The translations under genes were made by a program, and so were the position numbers. Below are positions 38,233-43,500 of a stretch of DNA of 43,500 bases, in pieces. The stretch spans positions 1-43,500 of the IMG/VR virus record IMGVR_UViG_3300044615_000622; one strand, given 5' to 3'. Position 1 is the stretch's first letter, and each line of letters begins with the position of its first letter. Source of the stretch: a virus. The notes beneath the pieces are model-generated. The model did no database searches, was not told where the DNA came from, and saw nothing but the letters and a program-made list of their open reading frames with translations.

Positions 38233-40664
38233 GTAACAAGACCTACACACGGTCATTCAACGGCGGCATCGTCAGCCCGGAGATGTACGGGCGGCTGGAT
38301 GACGTTAAGAACAACACCGGCCTTGCCGTGTGTCGAAACTTTGTCGTGACCCCGCAAGGGCCAGTAGTCAATCGCCCTGGCACGCAATTTGTGCGCGAGG
38401 TTAAGACCAGCGCCAAGGCAACCCGCCTGATTCCGTTTCGTTACAGCGCGACCCAAACTGTCGTCATCGAAGCGGGAAACGCCTATTTCCGCTTTCACAG
38501 CTTTGGCGCAACGCTGCTTACCCCGACGACTGGCGTTAGTGCGTGGGATGTGGCAACGGCCTATGTCGCCGGCGATCTTGTCACCCGCAGCGGCTCGACG
38601 TGGTACGCTGTCGCAGGCTCGACAGGCTCAGATCCCGCGACCCCTGCAAACCAATATGGCGCAACGCCCGTCATTACCGCCACATGGGTGCAGGACGTAG
38701 GGCCAGTCTCAACCCCGCCAGCAGGCTACACTAACAGCGGCTCGACCCTGCCAACACAGGTTGTGATTGGCCAGAAGCTTTACATCAGCGAGATCACCTA
38801 CACTTATCAGCCGCCGTCATTTTACAACGAGTGGCTGTACATCGATCTCGAACCCATCGAGACGGTTGTTTACTACGGCTACACCGGCACGGCCAACACC
38901 AGCCCCACAGGGCAATGGTATCAAATGCCGACGGTTTATGAGATTCCGTCGCCCTACGCCGAGCAAGACCTGTTTGACCTGCACTACATCCAAAGCGGCG
39001 ACATCATTACCATCGTGCATCCCAACTATGCCCCGCGCGAGCTGAAGCGATTGGGCGCGACAAAGTATGTTTTGAGCACGGTCACCTTCGGCTCAACCCT
39101 GGCCGCGCCAACGATCTCCAGCGTGACGCCGACCTTAGGAACGTCGCCGTCTCTTGCCCAGACCTACAGCTACGTGGCCACGCGGGTGAGCGACAATCAG
39201 CTTGACGAAAGCGTGGCCAGCGCGGCTGTGACAGCCAGCAACCAGTTGTTTGACACAGGCGCAATTAACACGATTAACTTTGCCACCAGCGCACGGCGCA
39301 ACGTGTACCGCGAGAGCGGCGGGCTCTATGGCTTCATCGGTCAATCCACCGGCACAAGCCTAGTGGACGACAACATTGCGCCAGACACAAGCCGCACGCC
39401 GCCGCTCAACCAGAACCCGTTCGCGTCCGACTTCCCCGGCGCTGTGTGCTATTACGAACAACGCCGCGTCTTTGCCGGAACGCCGCTCTTCCCGCAAACC
39501 TTCTGGATGACCAAGGCCGGGACTGAGAGCAACCTAGACTACAGCATCCCGGTCAAGGACGATGACGCCATCAGCGTCAAGATCGCTGCGCGCGAGGCCA
39601 ACACGATCCAGCATGCGGTTGTGATCGGCGATCTTCTGTTGCTCACCGAAAGCGCGGAATGGCGCGTTGCCAGCGTTGGCGATCTTCTGACCCCAAGCAC
39701 GATCACGATCCGCCCGCAGAGCTATATCGGCGCAAGCAATGTGCAGCCTGTCACGGCCAACACTGTGGCCATCTACGCCGCCGCGCGAGGCGGGCACATG
39801 CGCGCCATTGGTTTTGACAACGACATTCAAAGCTACATCTCAGTAGACCTGTCCCTGCGTGCGGCGCACCTGTTTGATTACAAGACAATCAAAGACATGG
39901 CTTACGCCAAAGGGCCAACCCCGATCGTCTGGGCCGTCTCAAGTGACGGGCGCTTGCTGGGCATGACGTACGTTCCCGAGCAACAGGTTTACGCCTGGCA
40001 CTATCACGACACCCAGGACGGCGTTTTTGAAAGCGTGGCTGTCGTCAGCGAGGGCAATGACGACATTCTCTATGCCATCGTAAAACGCACGATTGGCACA
40101 AGCACCAAGCGCTACGTCGAACGCCTTGCCAGCCGCTACTTCCCTGACCTGAAGGACTTCATTGGGTCTGATTGCAGCTTGACCTACTCAGGCTCGCCGG
40201 CCACCACGATCAGCGGCCTTGGCCACCTTGAAGGCAAGACGGTCACCGTGCTCGCCGATGGCGCAGTCTTGACTTCCCGCGTGGTCACAAGCGGGCAGAT
40301 CACCCTCGACAAGGCCGCCAGCCTTGTGCATGTGGGCTTGCCCGTTGTGTGCGACTTGCAGACGCTCCCGCTCGCCATCGAAGCTGAAGCCTTGGCCCAA
40401 GGCACAAAGAAGAACATCAGCAGGGTCATGCTGCGGGTGTACAAAAGCAGCGGCATCTTTATTGGTCCGACGACGGATGAGCTTAAAGAAGCCAAGATCC
40501 GCACCAGCGAGCCCTACGGTTCGCCGCCGAACCTTTTCACCGGCGAAATTGAGGTTGAGATCCCGCCCGCTTGGACCGATGACGGGCAGATCATTGTGCG
40601 CCAGGCCGCGCCTGTGCCATTGACGATTGTGTCAATGACGACCACCCTGCAATTCGGAGGCTGA
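38229..40664 (+). CDS. Tail tubular protein B-like (tail nozzle)
   Basis: The protein has 811 residues when started at 38229 (MSNKTYTRSFNGGIVSPEMY, ATGA overlap); a start further up would lie within the preceding gene and is rejected. FNGGIVSPEMYGRLDDV, CRNFVVTPQGPVVNRPGTQF and RLIPFRYSATQTVVIE are hallmarks of podovirus nozzle proteins. The length fits T7 gp12-like proteins (about 790). It should form the distal tail tube. A GGAGG at its end serves the next gene. Confidence 0.92.
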   Translation: MSNKTYTRSFNGGIVSPEMYGRLDDVKNNTGLAVCRNFVVTPQGPVVNRPGTQFVREVKTSAKATRLIPFRYSATQTVVIEAGNAYFRFHSFGATLLTPTTGVSAWDVATAYVAGDLVTRSGSTWYAVAGSTGSDPATPANQYGATPVITATWVQDVGPVSTPPAGYTNSGSTLPTQVVIGQKLYISEITYTYQPPSFYNEWLYIDLEPIETVVYYGYTGTANTSPTGQWYQMPTVYEIPSPYAEQDLFDLHYIQSGDIITIVHPNYAPRELKRLGATKYVLSTVTFGSTLAAPTISSVTPTLGTSPSLAQTYSYVATRVSDNQLDESVASAAVTASNQLFDTGAINTINFATSARRNVYRESGGLYGFIGQSTGTSLVDDNIAPDTSRTPPLNQNPFASDFPGAVCYYEQRRVFAGTPLFPQTFWMTKAGTESNLDYSIPVKDDDAISVKIAAREANTIQHAVVIGDLLLLTESAEWRVASVGDLLTPSTITIRPQSYIGASNVQPVTANTVAIYAAARGGHMRAIGFDNDIQSYISVDLSLRAAHLFDYKTIKDMAYAKGPTPIVWAVSSDGRLLGMTYVPEQQVYAWHYHDTQDGVFESVAVVSEGNDDILYAIVKRTIGTSTKRYVERLASRYFPDLKDFIGSDCSLTYSGSPATTISGLGHLEGKTVTVLADGAVLTSRVVTSGQITLDKAASLVHVGLPVVCDLQTLPLAIEAEALAQGTKKNISRVMLRVYKSSGIFIGPTTDELKEAKIRTSEPYGSPPNLFTGEIEVEIPPAWTDDGQIIVRQAAPVPLTIVSMTTTLQFGG

Positions 40665-40665
40665 C

Positions 40666-41211
40666 GTGGGAACCGCTGCTCTAGCATTGCAGGCCGGGTC
40701 AGCCGTTACGGGCGGCATTGGCTCTTACTACGCCGCCCAAGGCCAGCGCACGGCGCTTAGAAGCCAGGCCCGCATTGCTGAGATCAACGCGCGCATCAGC
40801 GAAGGCCAAGCCCGCGACGCCATGTTGCAAGGCCAGATGCAGCAACAGGCCATCCGCGAGCGCGCGGGGCAGATCAGAGGCCAGCAGCGTGTAGCGCTTG
40901 GCGCTAACATGATCGACCCGACTTCAGAGACGGCGATCGCCCTGCAAACCTCAAGCGACTATCTCGCCGAGCGTGATGTCAACATGGCCGAAGCCAACGC
41001 CTTGCGCCAAGCATGGGGCTATCGCATGGAAGCCACCGGCCAGCGCAATCAAGCCATGATGGCGCGAGCGACAGCCAAAGGTATCAGCCCATTGCTGGCT
41101 GGCGCAACGTCGCTTTTGACAGGCGCTGCGCAAACGGGGATGACCTACACCAGCCTGAAGCAAGCGGGCTATGAATTCCCTGACTGGATGCGAAGAGGGC
41201 CACGAGACTAA
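40666..41211 (+). CDS. Internal virion protein (gp14-like)
   Basis: The protein has 181 residues and a GTG start with GGAGG seven bases upstream. It has an Ala/Gly-rich hydrophobic start (ALALQAGSAVTGGIGSYYAA), a long Gln/Arg/Ala helix (RSQARIAEINARISEGQARD) and a later hydrophobic stretch (PLLAGATSLLTGAAQTG). This is the design of T7 gp14-type internal proteins that make a channel in the envelope upon infection. It lies directly after the nozzle gene and ends in a TAATG overlap. Confidence 0.8.
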   Translation: MGTAALALQAGSAVTGGIGSYYAAQGQRTALRSQARIAEINARISEGQARDAMLQGQMQQQAIRERAGQIRGQQRVALGANMIDPTSETAIALQTSSDYLAERDVNMAEANALRQAWGYRMEATGQRNQAMMARATAKGISPLLAGATSLLTGAAQTGMTYTSLKQAGYEFPDWMRRGPRD

Positions 41212-42938
41212 TGCCGCGCGTCCCAACATACGAGAGCCAGATCCTGCAACCGACGATCCGCCAGGGCGAGGCCCGGCAGGTTATCACGTCGGAACAAGCC
41301 ACCCTGCCTGGCCGCCAAATGCAAGAGGTTGGCGAGGCCATGGGGCGCGTTGGGAGCGCGCTGGGTCAGTATGTTTTGCAGCGGCAGAATGACCTTAACG
41401 AGGCTCAAGCCATTGACGCCTTCAATCAAGCCGAGCGCATTACGCAAGAGCGCGTTAACGAATACAGGGCCCTGTCTAGCTTGAACGCCATACGTGACTC
41501 ACGCTTTGGCGAGGAAGGGCCAATCTCTTATTACACAAGCGAACTGTCTCGCGCTTACAGCGACATCACCGGCGGCCTTAACGCCAACGTCCAAGAACGC
41601 CTTCGTCCAAGGCTTTTTGCCCTGCAAACGCAGGCAAGCGATCAGCTTAACAGGCACTTCAACGCTCAAAGCACAGCGTTTGAAACAGAGACCTATGAGA
41701 CATCTAGGGCGCAAGCGCAACAAGCTATGATTGCCAGCCCGGATAATCCAGAACTTGTCTTTGACAGCATGACACGCATTGTTGAAGCAGAGGCGCGTCT
41801 TGGCCAAATGCAGGGCCAAGACCCAGAAACAATTAGCCTAAACACGCGCAACGCTATCAGCGAAACTATTGCCACCACGCACGCTGGCCTTTTGGATAGC
41901 AACAACATCCCCGCTGCAGAACGGTTCTTAGAGCAGTATCAGAGTCAGTTTCAGCCCGATGCTTTGGTGGAGGCGCGAAGCACCCAACGACAAGCGGGCG
42001 CGGTGTTCTATGGACGCCAAATTGCAGATCAGATCTTACGCGACATTCCCGTTACTCGTGATGATAACAGGGCGCGAGATCGAGATGCGGCAGCGCTGGC
42101 TGCGGCCACGATTGATGGCGTAGTGGATGAAGACCGTTTGGACGCGGCGCGGACCTTGCTTAACCGCGCCGTTAGCGCCGCTGAAAGCGACATCGCCGCA
42201 AACGATGTGCGGCTGCAAGATGAGCTAATCGCTTTGGCCACTACTAACCCCGCAGAAGCGCTTAGGCGCTTGCCTACGTCCGGCCTTCCTGTCAGCACGC
42301 AAGAGTATATTCGCTCGCAAGCAAGGCGCACAACGGGCGAAGCGGCGCAACCAAGTCGAGAGCAATATGACGCCTATCTGAATTTTGTTGAAAGCATTCC
42401 TGACCTGACGACGGTGACGCCGCAACAGCTTAACGAGTTGCGATCTCAGATTGGCGAAACGTGGTATGGCTATTTGCGAGAAGACATAACAGAAGCTGTT
42501 CGGATTAGGCGGCTTGGCGAAAGCGCAACCATTAGAGCCGCCGACCGCGACTCTTTGATGACCACTCTTGACATTGATCCAGACGACAGAGCCGCTTTTG
42601 AAGTGCGCGCTAGGCAGCTGATTGGCGTGGAGCAAGCGCGTCTTGGCCGCGAATTGACCGACGCAGAAAAGCGCGCCGCTGTGTTGAGCGGTTTTGGCAC
42701 AAACCCCACGGTCACTGTCGGGCCTACAAATTTGTTTGGCGGCGGACAAAGAAGACAGCTGGGCTTGCTGTCTGAAGAGGAAAGGGCGCAAGTTGTTGTT
42801 CCCGCTAGAGAAAGAGGAAGGATTATAACCGAAATAGAGGAAGCTGGCGGAACTGCAACAGAAGCAACTATTAGAGCGGTTTACATTGAAGAACTGCGAA
42901 GAGGGGTTCAGGCGCGGTTTGCACCGGAGGCCGATTGA
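41211..42938 (+). CDS. Helical internal virion protein (gp15-like position)
   Basis: The protein has 575 residues, mostly long charged helices with many Gln and Arg (NDLNEAQAIDAFNQAERITQ, DNRARDRDAAALAAA). Such a helical protein in this position is like T7 gp15, which joins the ejected complex. No enzyme motif is seen. A TAATG overlap couples it to the gene before, and TGATG to the large gene after. Codon choice is more AT-rich than in the capsid block. Confidence 0.75.
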   Translation: MPRVPTYESQILQPTIRQGEARQVITSEQATLPGRQMQEVGEAMGRVGSALGQYVLQRQNDLNEAQAIDAFNQAERITQERVNEYRALSSLNAIRDSRFGEEGPISYYTSELSRAYSDITGGLNANVQERLRPRLFALQTQASDQLNRHFNAQSTAFETETYETSRAQAQQAMIASPDNPELVFDSMTRIVEAEARLGQMQGQDPETISLNTRNAISETIATTHAGLLDSNNIPAAERFLEQYQSQFQPDALVEARSTQRQAGAVFYGRQIADQILRDIPVTRDDNRARDRDAAALAAATIDGVVDEDRLDAARTLLNRAVSAAESDIAANDVRLQDELIALATTNPAEALRRLPTSGLPVSTQEYIRSQARRTTGEAAQPSREQYDAYLNFVESIPDLTTVTPQQLNELRSQIGETWYGYLREDITEAVRIRRLGESATIRAADRDSLMTTLDIDPDDRAAFEVRARQLIGVEQARLGRELTDAEKRAAVLSGFGTNPTVTVGPTNLFGGGQRRQLGLLSEEERAQVVVPARERGRIITEIEEAGGTATEATIRAVYIEELRRGVQARFAPEAD

Positions 42939-43500
42939 TGGATGACGAAGAACTTTTTTCGTTAATTTTTCCAGACACGCCTCGCCGACCCGGCGCGCCA
43001 AGGCCAGCGGGAGCGCCACGTTCTGCTTTCAACGACGAGCAACGCGCTTACCTTGGCGGAGCCACGCCATCTCTTCGGATGAGCAGCACCATTGCGCGGG
43101 CCAACGCGGCACGTTTTGCCATTGGCGATTTTCAGCCAGATGAAGAAGCAGAGGTGCGGCAATGGGCCGATCGAGAGGGGGTCGCCCGCGAAGTTGCCCG
43201 CGCTTTGCCGCGTGAGGAACGGCAGACGCAAGCCACCGTCAACGCCATGAGCGGACGGGACGCCTTGATTAACCCAATGGCGGACGAAAATCGCGCGCGC
43301 ATAATAGCAGACGACATCCAGGCCCTTAGAAGGGTGGATCAAAATTTTGATGATGTACGGCCTTCGCGGATCATGTTTGGCGGGCTTGCTCCTGAAGCGG
43401 TTCCGCTTGAGCAAGCGTCCGGTCAATTCTTTGGCGGCTTCGCCATGGGCTGGTATCGTCAAGCAATTAGCCAAGAGATGGCGCAAATTGGCGCTCCTCT
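42938..43500 (+). CDS. Internal virion protein, 5' part (continues at base 1)
   Basis: The gene starts at ATG 42938 in a TGATG overlap and runs to the window edge without a stop. It is the start of the frame that continues at base 1: 43351 joins base 1 in frame, giving about 1021 residues in all. The visible start is MDDEELFSLIFPDTPRRPGA, then a Pro/Ala-rich, probably disordered region and charged helices (QPDEEAEVRQWADREGVARE). Bases 43352-43500 repeat 1-149, with two changes that would read Met for Leu and Ala for Asp. Confidence 0.85.
   Translation, partial: MDDEELFSLIFPDTPRRPGAPRPAGAPRSAFNDEQRAYLGGATPSLRMSSTIARANAARFAIGDFQPDEEAEVRQWADREGVAREVARALPREERQTQATVNAMSGRDALINPMADENRARIIADDIQALRRVDQNFDDVRPSRIMFGGLAPEAVPLEQASGQFFGGFAMGWYRQAISQEMAQIGAP
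43352..43500. repeat. Second copy of the terminal overlap
   Basis: These bases match 1-149 with mismatches at 43478 (A versus T127) and 43494 (C versus A143). See the entry at 1-149. Confidence 0.93.

Overview
The window is essentially one complete tailed-phage genome of podovirus type. Bases 43352-43500 repeat bases 1-149 with two mismatches, so the molecule closes into a circle of 43,351 bp and the gene at the right edge (42938 onward) is the 5' part of the gene at the left edge (ending at 2652). The genome is GC-rich, densely packed and full of ATGA/TAATG/GTGA stop-start overlaps. Shine-Dalgarno sites are GGAG-like and one promoter is clearly sigma70-like, which fits a GC-rich proteobacterial host; nothing in the sequence fixes the host genus. 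I see no integrase, tRNA, rRNA, CRISPR array, insertion sequence, reverse transcriptase or phage RNA polymerase.

Rightward late region (26.5 kb, through the circle junction, to 14.3 kb): small-terminase candidate, large terminase, a GNAT acetyltransferase, the head-to-tail connector (portal), a fibre/tailspike block (31.2-34.4 kb), a Bbp19-like protein, scaffold, major capsid protein and a cement protein in an order that recalls Bordetella phage BPP-1, tail tubular proteins A and B, three internal virion proteins, a 2233-residue polyvalent virion protein with zincin and ADP-ribosyltransferase-like domains, a T7-type tail fibre, and a membrane/lysis block with an embedded Rz1-like gene. A rho-independent terminator closes it at 14339-14367.

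At 14.46-15.6 kb lies a separate small unit: a leftward membrane protein with its own promoter and terminator, divergent from a small ribbon-helix-helix-like gene and a one-helix membrane peptide. The intervening region carries two GTGGTACC repeats.

Leftward early region (22.5 down to 15.7 kb): RecA-like ATPase (Sak4 type), a small partner, a DUF669-like protein, a PD-(D/E)XK nuclease, a DEAH helicase and a VRR-NUC nuclease, then a tail of small accessory genes. The last three of these are joined by an identical 18-bp stop/start sequence. A palindromic operator candidate at 22548-22566 separates this operon from a rightward pair, a small HTH protein and a Toprim primase-helicase. The primase-helicase gene ends in a repeat-rich, hairpin-rich stretch (24749-25062) that is the best candidate for the replication origin. 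It is followed by an OmpR-type winged-helix regulator and small membrane genes leading into the packaging genes.

Functional reading: the primase-helicase and recombination genes prepare and replicate DNA, presumably with the host polymerase because none is encoded. The terminase, portal and capsid genes build the head. The tail tube, fibre and tailspike genes recognise the host, and the internal and polyvalent proteins are probably ejected with the DNA. All functions are assigned by reading motifs by eye; no search was run.
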